Source: Arthrobacter russicus (GTDB taxonomy: Bacteria > Actinomycetota > Actinomycetes > Actinomycetales > Micrococcaceae). From it: DNA of 64,000 nucleotides. Below, one piece after another: positions 9,013-16,745 of this stretch. The stretch covers positions 1,798,001-1,862,000 of the forward strand of contig NZ_JAVDQF010000001.1 of the NCBI RefSeq assembly GCF_031454135.1. The letters are read 5' to 3'. A model generated the notes under the pieces. It ran no database searches. It was given only the letters and a program-made list of their open reading frames with translations, and was not told the origin of the DNA. Made by a program: the position numbers and the translations under genes. The first letter of the stretch is position 1. Each line of letters opens with the position of its first letter.

Positions 9013-10776
9013 GTGAAACGACTTTTGAGTTCGACCGTCACCGCGATTGCCCTGGCAGGATTGCTGCTGGCTTGGGCCATCGCGCCGGTCCAAGCCGTCG
9101 CCCCGGGCTGGCGCCTGGCCGCCGGCTTGGGTTCGGCGAATCTCTTCGTCGGGCAACAAGTGAACGACGACGGCGTGATCGCCTACTGCTCGGATTACGA
9201 ATTGCTCGGTCCCGGCTATTCCGGAGGATACCGGGAGAGCTCGCCGGGCGGTTTCGTGCGCAGTGACGGAAGCGCGCTTTCGGAGCAGCAAAACGGTGCG
9301 CTGTCCTACCTGCTGCTGCGCTGGGGACCGAGCAACGACAATGAAACCGCGGCGGCGGTGCAGCTTTCCGTCTGGGCGCTCAGTTCGCCCGGCCGCGAAT
9401 GGGGCAGCTCCGGCATGCAGGAAATCATCCGCAAAGCAGACCTGCCGGAATCGGCGGTTGCGCTCGGCCGGTCGTTGACCGAGCAGTCCTTGGCCTACGC
9501 CGGACCGTACCGGATCGAGCTGGACCTGCGGTCCGCAAGCGAAGCTCGGGCGAGTCTGCTGACTCCGGCGGGGACCCAAGTCCCCGGCTTGGGCATGCAA
9601 GCCCGGGCCGGCGGCTCGCTTCAGTTCGCTGCCGCCGGATCCGAGTACTCATGGGTCACCGGCAGCGGCCCGGAGGTACTGCCCCTGCAACGGCTGGCAT
9701 TCGGCGTCGGAAGCCTCAGTGCGGAAGTGGCCGCCGCGCCGATGGCCGCGATCAACTGGCTGATTCCGAATTCGCCGAAAGCGCAGCGCTTGATTACCAC
9801 CGGGGTGACCGGCAAGCTCGAAGCGGTCGCGCGTTTGGCTGCGAAGCAGGCTTTCCAGCCGCTCGTCGCCACGCAGACTTCGGAATCCCGGATCACGGCG
9901 CCCGGCGCGCTTTACGACAACCTGACGGTGTCGGCCGCCGACGGCACCGGATGGCTGACCGACCCGATGAGCGGGGATCCGGTCCGCCTCGAGGTGGTTT
10001 CCACCCTGTGGGGTCCGTTTCCGGAGCGGCCCTCGGAATCGGCCGAGATCCCGGGCGGCGCCCCGGAAACGGGTTCGGTACGCAGTCTGGTCAGCGGTCC
10101 CGGGGAATACCGGACCGCGTCGATCCCGGTGTCCGAACCCGGTTACTACGTGTGGACTGAACGGATCGATCCCTCCAGTGCAGTACCGGAAACCGCCGGG
10201 GATTTCGTCAAGCCGTGGCAATCGGTCTTCGGCCAAGCTTCTGAGACCTCACTGCTGACCTGGTCGCCCACGCTGTCGACTGAGCTCTCCAGCCACGAGG
10301 TGACCCCGGGCAGCACGGTCACCGACCGGGTCAGCGTCAGCGGATTGCCGCCGGCCGCCGTGCGCAACCCAGTACCGCTGACCCTGCGCATGTACGGGCC
10401 GCTACCCCAGCTCCCGGCCCAGACTTCGGACATCCCGGAGCGGAGCCCGCTGTTCCAAACCAAGACCGTGCCTGCGGTCGATGGGGTCACCGCAGAGTTC
10501 GGACCACTGCTTGACCCCGGTTGCTACACCGTCGTGGCTTCCTTCGATGCTTCGGAAGAACTGGAGGCTTGGCAAAGCGACTTCGGTGAACCCAGCGAAA
10601 CAGTCTGCGTGCAGGCTTCGCCCGCCGTCGTGGTCCCGGCATCCGCTACCGAAGAACTGGCCGAAACCGGGCTGGCAAATGGACAGACCCTTTTCGTCGC
10701 CGCAGCGTTGCTCCTGGTTACAGGTCTGGGCTGCGTCGTGCTTACCAGGAAGCGCAAGACCGGAGACCGGCGATGA
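9013..10776 (+). CDS. Sortase-anchored surface protein with N-terminal thioester (TQXA-type) domain
   Basis: 587 residues. A signal peptide (to about residue 30) precedes a domain with Cys59 in IAYCSDYE and Gln117 in AAAVQLSVWAL. This Cys plus [VI]Q-x-x-[VI]W pattern is that of thioester (TED/TQXA) domains, which form an internal Cys-Gln thioester able to attach covalently to host or environmental amines. The middle 400 residues look like beta-rich stalk domains (SSHEVTPGSTVTDRVSVSGLP). The C-terminus has LAETG, a hydrophobic helix and RKRKTGDRR, a cell-wall sorting signal of the LAXTG type used by class E sortases. GTG start, with GAAAGGA 6 bases upstream. No sortase gene is in the window. 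Confidence 0.85.
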   Translation: MKRLLSSTVTAIALAGLLLAWAIAPVQAVAPGWRLAAGLGSANLFVGQQVNDDGVIAYCSDYELLGPGYSGGYRESSPGGFVRSDGSALSEQQNGALSYLLLRWGPSNDNETAAAVQLSVWALSSPGREWGSSGMQEIIRKADLPESAVALGRSLTEQSLAYAGPYRIELDLRSASEARASLLTPAGTQVPGLGMQARAGGSLQFAAAGSEYSWVTGSGPEVLPLQRLAFGVGSLSAEVAAAPMAAINWLIPNSPKAQRLITTGVTGKLEAVARLAAKQAFQPLVATQTSESRITAPGALYDNLTVSAADGTGWLTDPMSGDPVRLEVVSTLWGPFPERPSESAEIPGGAPETGSVRSLVSGPGEYRTASIPVSEPGYYVWTERIDPSSAVPETAGDFVKPWQSVFGQASETSLLTWSPTLSTELSSHEVTPGSTVTDRVSVSGLPPAAVRNPVPLTLRMYGPLPQLPAQTSDIPERSPLFQTKTVPAVDGVTAEFGPLLDPGCYTVVASFDASEELEAWQSDFGEPSETVCVQASPAVVVPASATEELAETGLANGQTLFVAAALLLVTGLGCVVLTRKRKTGDRR

Positions 10777-10795
10777 GCGCAAATTCTGCCGGGCA

Positions 10796-10827
10796 CGGCG
10801 ACTGAGCTGATCACGCTCAGTGCGCCG
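10796..10827. terminator. Bidirectional terminator-like hairpin between convergent genes
   Basis: Stem CGGCG/CGCCG continued by ACTGAGC/GCTCAGT with one bulged G and a 7-base loop. It lies between the surface-protein gene and the convergent nitrilase-family gene and includes the latter's stop codon. No strong T-tract. Confidence 0.6.
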
Positions 10828-11623
10828 GGACGATCTCCCGCACCGATTTGATCCGCCGGTTCTTCAGGACCGGCAGGAACTCGCGGACCTCTTCGATCCG
10901 CTTGACCGTCACATCTGCACTCGCGATGCTCTCCGGCTCCTCGTCCAGGAAAGCCGCCGGGACTCCCATCGGATCCAAGATCACCGAATGCCCGATGCAG
11001 TGCGAACTCATCGAGCCCGCCGCAGCGACCCAACAGGTGTTTTCGATCGCACGGGCCTTGAGCAAGGTCTCCCAGTGGTCGATCTTGTGCTCGCCCTTGA
11101 ACCAGGCAGCCGGAACGCAGATCAAATCGACGTCCTGCTCGGTGAGGGCGCGGGCCAGCTCCGGGAAACGCAAGTCGTAGCAAGTCATCATCCCGATGTT
11201 CAGTTCGCCGACCCGCACCACGGTCAACCCGTCGTCGCCGGGCATGATCCGCTTCGACTCCTGATAGGAGAACGCATCGTAAAGGTGGAGCTTCCGATAG
11301 GTCCCGAGGATTGCACCATCGGCACCGATCGCCACCAAGGTGTTGTACGGACGGTCTTCACCGCTCGATTCATACCCGCCGGCGATGATCGCAATGCGGA
11401 ATTCCGCTGCGGCCAGCGTCAGCCGCTGGACGAAAATGCTCCAGCCGGCATCCACCGCCGCCCGAAAATCCCCGTCGACCTTGCCCACCGTGAACATGGC
11501 TTCTTCCGGAAACAGGATGAGCCCGCTGCCTTCCCGAGCCGCCGCAGCGGCAAGACGACGCATGGTCTCGATGTTTTCAACAACGTCCCCGGTCGGGCTG
11601 AACTGACCCACGCTGACTTTCAT
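10817..11623 (-). CDS. Carbon-nitrogen hydrolase (nitrilase superfamily, probable amidase)
   Basis: 268 residues with the complete nitrilase-superfamily triad: Glu40 in LILFPEEAMF, Lys111 in TYRKLHLYDAF and Cys148 in MMTCYDLRFPE, plus a downstream Glu in WFKGEHKIDHWE. The RKLHLYDAF and CYDLRFPE forms resemble the Nit1/Nit2 and omega-amidase branch, so it probably hydrolyses a small amide such as a deaminated glutathione or alpha-keto amide; the substrate cannot be read from sequence. It is downstream of purA on the same strand with a 114-base gap, so co-transcription is possible but not required. Confidence 0.88.
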   Translation of the reverse strand: MKVSVGQFSPTGDVVENIETMRRLAAAAAREGSGLILFPEEAMFTVGKVDGDFRAAVDAGWSIFVQRLTLAAAEFRIAIIAGGYESSGEDRPYNTLVAIGADGAILGTYRKLHLYDAFSYQESKRIMPGDDGLTVVRVGELNIGMMTCYDLRFPELARALTEQDVDLICVPAAWFKGEHKIDHWETLLKARAIENTCWVAAAGSMSSHCIGHSVILDPMGVPAAFLDEEPESIASADVTVKRIEEVREFLPVLKNRRIKSVREIVPAH

Positions 11624-11737
11624 CCAAGCGCTCGCTTCCTCTTTGCGGGACCCGCCGGGCCCCCTTGCTGTGTTCAGCCAGCATAACCGGCGTGACTGGG
11701 ACGGAAAGCTGAGTTACGTGAACCCTTGGCGAACTGA

Positions 11738-13024
11738 TCAGTCGATCAAGTCGTGCACGACGATCGTCTGGTCCCGGTCCGGGCCGACGCCGATCGCCGA
11801 AAAACGGGTCCCGGACATCTTTTCCAATTCCAGGACGTAGTTGCGCGCGTTCTCCGGCAAATCGTCCAAAGACTTCGCTTCGGAAATGTCCTCGGTCCAA
11901 CCGTCGAAATACTCGAAAATCGGCTTGGCGTGATGGAACTCGGTTTGCGTCATCGGCATCTCATCGTGCCGCACGCCGTCCACATCGTAGGCCACGCACA
12001 CCGGAATTCTTTCGATCCCGGTCAGTACGTCCAGCTTGGTCAGGAAATAATCAGTGAAGCCGTTGATCCGCGAAGCGTGCCGGGCCAGCACCGCGTCGTA
12101 CCAGCCGCAACGCCGCGGACGTCCGGTGTTCACACCGAACTCGCCGCCGGTTTTCTGGAGGTATTCGCCCATCTCGTCGAACAACTCGGTCGGGAACGGA
12201 CCCGCACCTACCCGAGTCGTGTACGCCTTGATGATGCCGACCACGCGGGTGATCCGGGTCGGACCGATCCCAGATCCGACCGAAGCCCCACCGGCCGTCG
12301 GGTTCGACGAGGTCACAAACGGATAGGTGCCGTGGTCGACGTCGAGGTAGGTCGCCTGCCCGCCCTCCATCAAGACCACTTTTCCATCGTCGAGCGCGGA
12401 GTTCAGCTCCAGAGTGGAGTCGATCACCAGGGGACGAAGCCGTTCGGCGAAACCGAGGAAGTACTCGACGATCTCCTCGACGTCGATCGCCCGGCGGTTG
12501 TACACCTTGACCAACAGCTCATTTTTCTGCGCCAGCGATCCTTCGACTTTCTGCCGCAGGATCGACTCGTCGAAAACGTCCTGGACCCGGATGCCGAGGC
12601 GGGCCACCTTGTCCATATACGCCGGGCCGATGCCGCGGCCGGTAGTGCCGATAGCCCGTTTGCCGAGGAAACGCTCGGTGACTTTGTCCAAGACTTGGTG
12701 GTAAGGGGCCACCAAATGGGCATTGGCGGACACTCGGAGCTTGGAAGTATCCGCGCCGCGCGCATCCAGCGCATCGATCTCATCGAAAAGCGCTTCCAGG
12801 TTCACCACGCAGCCGTTGCCGATGATCGGAATCGCATTGGGGCTCAGGATTCCGGCCGGAAGGAGCTTGAGCTCGTACTTCTCGCCGTTGACCACCACGG
12901 TGTGCCCCGCGTTGTTTCCGCCGTTGGGTTTGACCACGTAGTCGACGCGGCCACCCAATAGATCCGTCGCCTTGCCTTTGCCTTCGTCGCCCCATTGGGC
13001 TCCGACGATCACGATTGCTGGCAT
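11738..13024 (-). CDS. purA: Adenylosuccinate synthetase
   Basis: Converts IMP, aspartate and GTP to adenylosuccinate, the first committed step to AMP. 428 residues, normal length. Motifs: the GTP-binding loop [16 protein letters not shown] at the start, [52 protein letters not shown] and the C-terminal [13 protein letters not shown]. The start is taken at [12 protein letters not shown], with GGAGG 6 bases ahead; an earlier in-frame start adds five residues without homology. It lies apart from purSQL but belongs to the same pathway. The 270-base upstream region has a 12-base palindrome (GAAACCGGTTTC) but no clear operator. Confidence 0.97.
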   Translation of the reverse strand: MPAIVIVGAQWGDEGKGKATDLLGGRVDYVVKPNGGNNAGHTVVVNGEKYELKLLPAGILSPNAIPIIGNGCVVNLEALFDEIDALDARGADTSKLRVSANAHLVAPYHQVLDKVTERFLGKRAIGTTGRGIGPAYMDKVARLGIRVQDVFDESILRQKVEGSLAQKNELLVKVYNRRAIDVEEIVEYFLGFAERLRPLVIDSTLELNSALDDGKVVLMEGGQATYLDVDHGTYPFVTSSNPTAGGASVGSGIGPTRITRVVGIIKAYTTRVGAGPFPTELFDEMGEYLQKTGGEFGVNTGRPRRCGWYDAVLARHASRINGFTDYFLTKLDVLTGIERIPVCVAYDVDGVRHDEMPMTQTEFHHAKPIFEYFDGWTEDISEAKSLDDLPENARNYVLELEKMSGTRFSAIGVGPDRDQTIVVHDLID

Positions 13025-13297
13025 GGGAACCTCCCCCATTCATTGCGTACACCACCGGAAACCGGTTTCGCCAAAGCCAGAAACCGATTGATCCTGCAAT
13101 GCCCGCACACGAAAATGCCCCTGCGCTCTTCCCTGTGCCGGACCGTGCCATATTGACAGGCAAAACACAGAAGTAAGAGTTTCCGGGGCTCTTACTCACC
13201 AAGTTTAGCGGAACCGCATTCCCAGTTCCACGTGGCGGCCCGGGCCGGTGCGGCACGGGCGGCATTTTCGGCCGTTCCGGCATGGCAAACTCGAAGC

Positions 13298-13678
13298 ATG
13301 GGGACAATCATCAGCGGCGTCGTTTTCGGCCTCTTGCTCATCGCAATCGCCGCCTTCTGCCGGTTCATGGTGCGCCGGATCGAAAGCGGCCGCTGGCCGT
13401 CCGACGTCCTGCTTGGCTTCCGCACTCCGGCGACCAGCAAATCCGCGGCGGCTTGGAATGCCGGGCATCTCGCCGCCCTGCCCTTCCTGAAAGTCGGCAG
13501 CTGGGCCGCGTTGGCCGGCGGCCTGCTGTTGGCCGCCGCAGGCTTCCTCACCAACGGCCTGGCCGGCGGTGCGCTCATCCTGGTGATGGTGGGCGTTTTC
13601 TGCTGGGTGGTGCCGTTGGGGATCTTGTTCCTGGGCGGTTTCAAGGCCGATCAGGTCGCCAACGCCACCAAAGGCTGA
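13298..13678 (+). CDS. SdpI-like small membrane protein
   Basis: 126 residues with three hydrophobic helices. The short loop GFRTPATSKSAAAWNAGH matches the SdpI-family signature (G-[YF]-R-T-P-x-[ST] then a Trp helix). Family members include the Bacillus SdpI immunity protein against a cannibalism toxin, but most homologues in actinobacteria are uncharacterised inner-membrane proteins, so immunity should not be assumed. No toxin gene is adjacent. The start at MGTIISGVVFG places the first transmembrane helix at the N-terminus; the ribosome-binding site is weak. Separated from the next gene by 118 bases. Confidence 0.7.
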   Translation: MGTIISGVVFGLLLIAIAAFCRFMVRRIESGRWPSDVLLGFRTPATSKSAAAWNAGHLAALPFLKVGSWAALAGGLLLAAAGFLTNGLAGGALILVMVGVFCWVVPLGILFLGGFKADQVANATKG

Positions 13679-13796
13679 GCCGCCCGCACAGCAGGTCGCT
13701 CCCAGCTCCGGGGGCGCCCGCCGTCGCCCTGCGCATCCGCCGCGGCGGCAAGTCACCGATCCCAGGCCGAACCGTTACTATTCTGCACAGGAACGA

Positions 13797-15023
13797 ATGA
13801 TTGGGGACGCCATGCCGAACGCCACACCTGCTCTCGCCGGTAATCTGAGCCGGATCCTGCCGCGCATGATGCGCCGCGATCCGCATGAACCGCACCGCGC
13901 GGCAACGCCGCTCGAGCTCTTCTTCGACCTGGTCTTCGTGGTCGCCGTCGCTGCTGCCGGCAAGGCCCTGTTCAGCTTTGAGGGCGAAGGCAACTTCGGC
14001 GTCGGGTTGCTCGGCTTCGCAATGTCCTTCATCGCAATTTGGTGGGCCTGGATGAACTTCACCTGGTTCGCCAATTCCTACGGCACCGACGACTGGTATT
14101 ACCGGGTGCTGACCGTGGTCCAGATGGCCGGCGCACTCGTCTTCGCGGCAGGTGTGCCGGGCATCGCCAATCCGGACAATCCGGATTTCACGCTCGGCGT
14201 GCTCGGCTATGTGCTGATGCGCATCGCGATGATCGCGCAATGGCTTCGCGCCGCGTACAGCGATCCGGAAGGCCGGAAAACCGCACTCGCCTACGCGCTC
14301 GGCATCGCCGTGGTGCAGGTTTACTGGGTCTGCTACCTGTTCCTCATTCCGAACGAACTCAAGCTCGGCATGTTCTGGCTGGGCATGATTCTGGAAATCA
14401 GCGTCCCGGTGATCGCGGAACGGTTCAAAACCACCCCGTGGCACCGGCACCACATCACCGAACGTTACGGCCTGTTCACCATCATCGTGCTCGGCGAATC
14501 AGTCCTCGCCTCGACCAACGCCGTCGTCGAGGCGGCCGCCGAAGCCCAGAAAGCACCGGAGCTGCTGGACAACCTGATCCTGGTTGCGAGCACCGGCTTC
14601 GTGATCGTCGCCTGCTTGTGGTGGATCTACTTCGCGCTGCCGCAGCACGAGTTGATCACCAATCTGCGCACCGGGCTGTTCTGGGGTTACGGGCGCTACT
14701 TCGTCTTCGGCGCGGCGGCTGCGGTGTCCGCGGGCATCGAAGTGGCGCTGGCCGTGGAGACCCATAAAGCCACGCTTGAATCCGCGGCGGCAGCCGCTGC
14801 ACTGTGCATTCCCGTTGCGGTCTTCGTGTTCTTCGTCTGGCTGCTGATCGTCCGGCCGCAATGCACCACGGCCACCAACCTGGTGATGCCCGGCGCAGCG
14901 GTGTTGATCGCGCTCAGCGTCTTCGCGCCTTACTCGCTGCAAATCACCGCCGGGATCCTGGTGCTACTGGTGGTCTTGCTCACCGTGCACACGGTACCGA
15001 AGCGGACCAAACACCTGGTCTGA
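13797..15023 (+). CDS. Low temperature requirement protein A (LtrA) family membrane protein
   Basis: 408-residue polytopic membrane protein with about ten hydrophobic helices. LtrA-family motifs are clear: ATPLELFFDLVFVVAV before the first helix, WWAWMNFTWFANSY, and HITERYGLFTIIVLGESVLA mid-protein. LtrA was named for a Listeria gene needed for growth in the cold; its biochemical function is not known. AGGA lies 4 bases before the first ATG; a second ATG five codons later (MPNATPALAG) also has a good GGGGA site, so the start may be shorter. It is followed by an unusual pair of hairpins. Confidence 0.88.
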   Translation: MIGDAMPNATPALAGNLSRILPRMMRRDPHEPHRAATPLELFFDLVFVVAVAAAGKALFSFEGEGNFGVGLLGFAMSFIAIWWAWMNFTWFANSYGTDDWYYRVLTVVQMAGALVFAAGVPGIANPDNPDFTLGVLGYVLMRIAMIAQWLRAAYSDPEGRKTALAYALGIAVVQVYWVCYLFLIPNELKLGMFWLGMILEISVPVIAERFKTTPWHRHHITERYGLFTIIVLGESVLASTNAVVEAAAEAQKAPELLDNLILVASTGFVIVACLWWIYFALPQHELITNLRTGLFWGYGRYFVFGAAAAVSAGIEVALAVETHKATLESAAAAAALCIPVAVFVFFVWLLIVRPQCTTATNLVMPGAAVLIALSVFAPYSLQITAGILVLLVVLLTVHTVPKRTKHLV

Positions 15024-15032
15024 TTGCTCCCT

Positions 15033-15122
15033 GTCGTTTCTGCCCGCCGAACCGGCCGGTTTAGCGGGCAGAAACGACGATGTCCCACTGAGTTCGCTGA
15101 CTCAGTGGGACATCGTCGTTTC
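15033..15122. terminator. Two overlapping, mutually exclusive hairpins between convergent genes
   Basis: Hairpin 1: perfect 15-base arms at 15033-15047 and 15064-15078 (GTCGTTTCTGCCCGC and its complement), whose 16-base loop contains the palindrome AACCGGCCGGTT. Hairpin 2: perfect 23-base arms at 15071-15093 and 15100-15122 with a 6-base loop TCGCTG. They share GAAACGAC (15071-15078), so only one can form fully in a transcript. They lie between the LtrA gene and the convergent DUF3151 gene and probably end transcription from both sides. Confidence 0.75.
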
Positions 15123-15134
15123 CAGGCTCTGGAA

Positions 15135-15554
15135 CTAGGCTTCGAGTGCGGCCAGCGCCTTCGGATCGGAATCGTTCAAGAAAACCGTGATCCGCTCGGC
15201 CTCTCCGCTTTCGCCGATCGCCCGGGCGGCCCGGCCCAACGCATAGAGCGCGCGCAGGAACCCGCGGTTCGGCTCGTGCGACCAGGGCACCGGTCCAACT
15301 CCGCGCCAGCCGTTGCGCCGCAACGCATCGAGGCCGCGGTGGTAGCCGGTCCGGGCGTAGGCGTAGGACTCGATGGTGCGGCCCTCGGCAAAAGCTTCGT
15401 CTGCGAGGATCGCCCAGGGCAAGGACGACGCCGGGAAGCCGGCGGCCAGGTCCTCGGCCTCGTCTCCGGCGGCAACCCGGGCGAGCAGCTCGGTCTCCTC
15501 CGGAAGCAGGGTCGCGTCCGGGCCGAGCAGGTTGGTCCGGAATTCGTCCGACAT
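15135..15554 (-). CDS. DUF3151 family protein
   Basis: 139-residue soluble protein typical of actinobacterial DUF3151: ATLLPEETELLARVAAGDEAEDLAAGFPASSLPWA is followed by YAYARTGYHRGLDALRRNGWRGVGPVPWSHEPNRGFLRALYALGRAARAIGE, which looks like a short TPR-type helical hairpin. No function is known. It starts 2 bases after the stop of the fructose-bisphosphate aldolase gene, so the two form an operon, an association I recall as common in this phylum. Confidence 0.85.
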   Translation of the reverse strand: MSDEFRTNLLGPDATLLPEETELLARVAAGDEAEDLAAGFPASSLPWAILADEAFAEGRTIESYAYARTGYHRGLDALRRNGWRGVGPVPWSHEPNRGFLRALYALGRAARAIGESGEAERITVFLNDSDPKALAALEA

Positions 15555-15556
15555 GT

Positions 15557-16576
15557 TCAGAACGTCTTCCCGGCGGAGCCGAGCTCCTGGGCGGCCAGGA
15601 CCACGCGGGCAGCCAGGCCGGCTTCGGCCGAAGCACCCCAGACACGGGGATCGTAGAGCTTTTTGTTGCCGACCTCGCCGTCGACCTTGAGCACGCCGTC
15701 GTAGTTCTTGAACATGTGGTTCGCCACCGGCCGGGTGTAGGCGTACTGGGTATCGGTGTCGATGTTCATCTTGATCACGCCGTAGGAGACCGCATCCGCG
15801 ATCTCCTGCGGTGAAGAGCCGGAACCGCCGTGGAAGACCAGGTCGAAGGGGTTGGCCTTGCCGAGCTTGGCACCGACCTGCTCCTGGATCTCCTTGAGGA
15901 TCTCCGGGCGGAGTTTCACATTGCCGGGCTTGTACACGCCGTGCACGTTGCCGAAGGTCAACGCCGTGATGTAACGGCCGTTCTCCCCGGAACCCAAGGC
16001 TTCCACCGTGGCCAGGCCATCGGCGACCGTGGAGTACAGCTTGTCATTGATTTCATTGTCGACGCCGTCTTCTTCGCCGCCGACCGCGCCGATCTCTACC
16101 TCGAGGATCATCTTGGCCGCGGAGGTGCGGGCCAGCAGTTCACGTCCGATGCGCAGGTTTTCCTCCAGCGTTTCCGCCGATCCGTCCCACATGTGCGAAT
16201 TGAAGATCGGGTCTTTTCCGGCCTTCACCGCGGCTTCGGATTCGGCGAGCAGCGGGAGCACGAAGCCGTCCAGTTTGTCCTTGGGGCAGTGGTCGGTGTG
16301 CAGCGCGATGTTCACCGGGTAGTTCTTCGCGACTTCCCGGGCGAACGCGGCAAAAGCCAGCGACCCCACGACCATGTCCTTCACCGAAGCGCCGGACCAA
16401 TAAGCGCCGCCTCCGGTGGAGACCTGGACGATGCCGTCCGAGCCGGCGTCGGCAAAGCCCTGCAGCGCAGCGTTGAGGGTCTGGGACGAGGTCACGTTCA
16501 CCGCGGGGTAGGCGAATCCGCCAGCTTTGGCGCGGTCGATCATCTCGGCATACTGATCAGGCGTTGCGATGGGCAT
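15557..16576 (-). CDS. fbaA: Class II fructose-bisphosphate aldolase
   Basis: Cleaves fructose-1,6-bisphosphate to two triose phosphates in glycolysis and runs in reverse in gluconeogenesis; cytoplasmic, zinc-dependent. 339 residues. Zinc and catalytic motifs: ALHTDHC (His93, catalytic Asp95, His96), EVEIGAVGGEEDGV, GNVHGVYKPGN, VFHGGSGSS and the phosphate-binding NIDTDTQ. The VGGEEDGVDNEIN loop and length are those of the class IIA (E. coli FbaA-like) branch. A normal ATG start is followed by MPIATPDQYAEMIDRA. First gene of a two-gene operon with DUF3151. Confidence 0.96.
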   Translation of the reverse strand: MPIATPDQYAEMIDRAKAGGFAYPAVNVTSSQTLNAALQGFADAGSDGIVQVSTGGGAYWSGASVKDMVVGSLAFAAFAREVAKNYPVNIALHTDHCPKDKLDGFVLPLLAESEAAVKAGKDPIFNSHMWDGSAETLEENLRIGRELLARTSAAKMILEVEIGAVGGEEDGVDNEINDKLYSTVADGLATVEALGSGENGRYITALTFGNVHGVYKPGNVKLRPEILKEIQEQVGAKLGKANPFDLVFHGGSGSSPQEIADAVSYGVIKMNIDTDTQYAYTRPVANHMFKNYDGVLKVDGEVGNKKLYDPRVWGASAEAGLAARVVLAAQELGSAGKTF

Positions 16577-16670
16577 ACAGGCTCCTTGACGGTCTTCGGT
16601 TCAGCGGCTTGAGCACCGCACTACGGGGCGGCTGCCGCTCTGGGCACCATCCTAATAGGCGGAGAACGGC

Positions 16671-16705
16671 GGGAGCCAGCAGTTCGCCATGAACTGCCGG
16701 CTCCC
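16671..16705 (-). terminator. Terminator-like hairpin after sedolisin gene
   Basis: GGGAGCC and GCAGTTC pair with GAACTGC and GGCTCCC (14 pairs with one A-C mismatch) around a 5-base loop GCCAT. It lies about 40 bases past the stop of the S53 protease gene in the direction of transcription. Confidence 0.65.
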
Positions 16706-16745
16706 GGTCACCTCCGGTTCGGCCTTGCCGGCCAGGCGATGCCGC

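Noticed and set aside
13298..13678. SdpI-like gene as a toxin immunity system
   Set aside because: No toxin or processing genes lie nearby, and the family is widespread without such a role.
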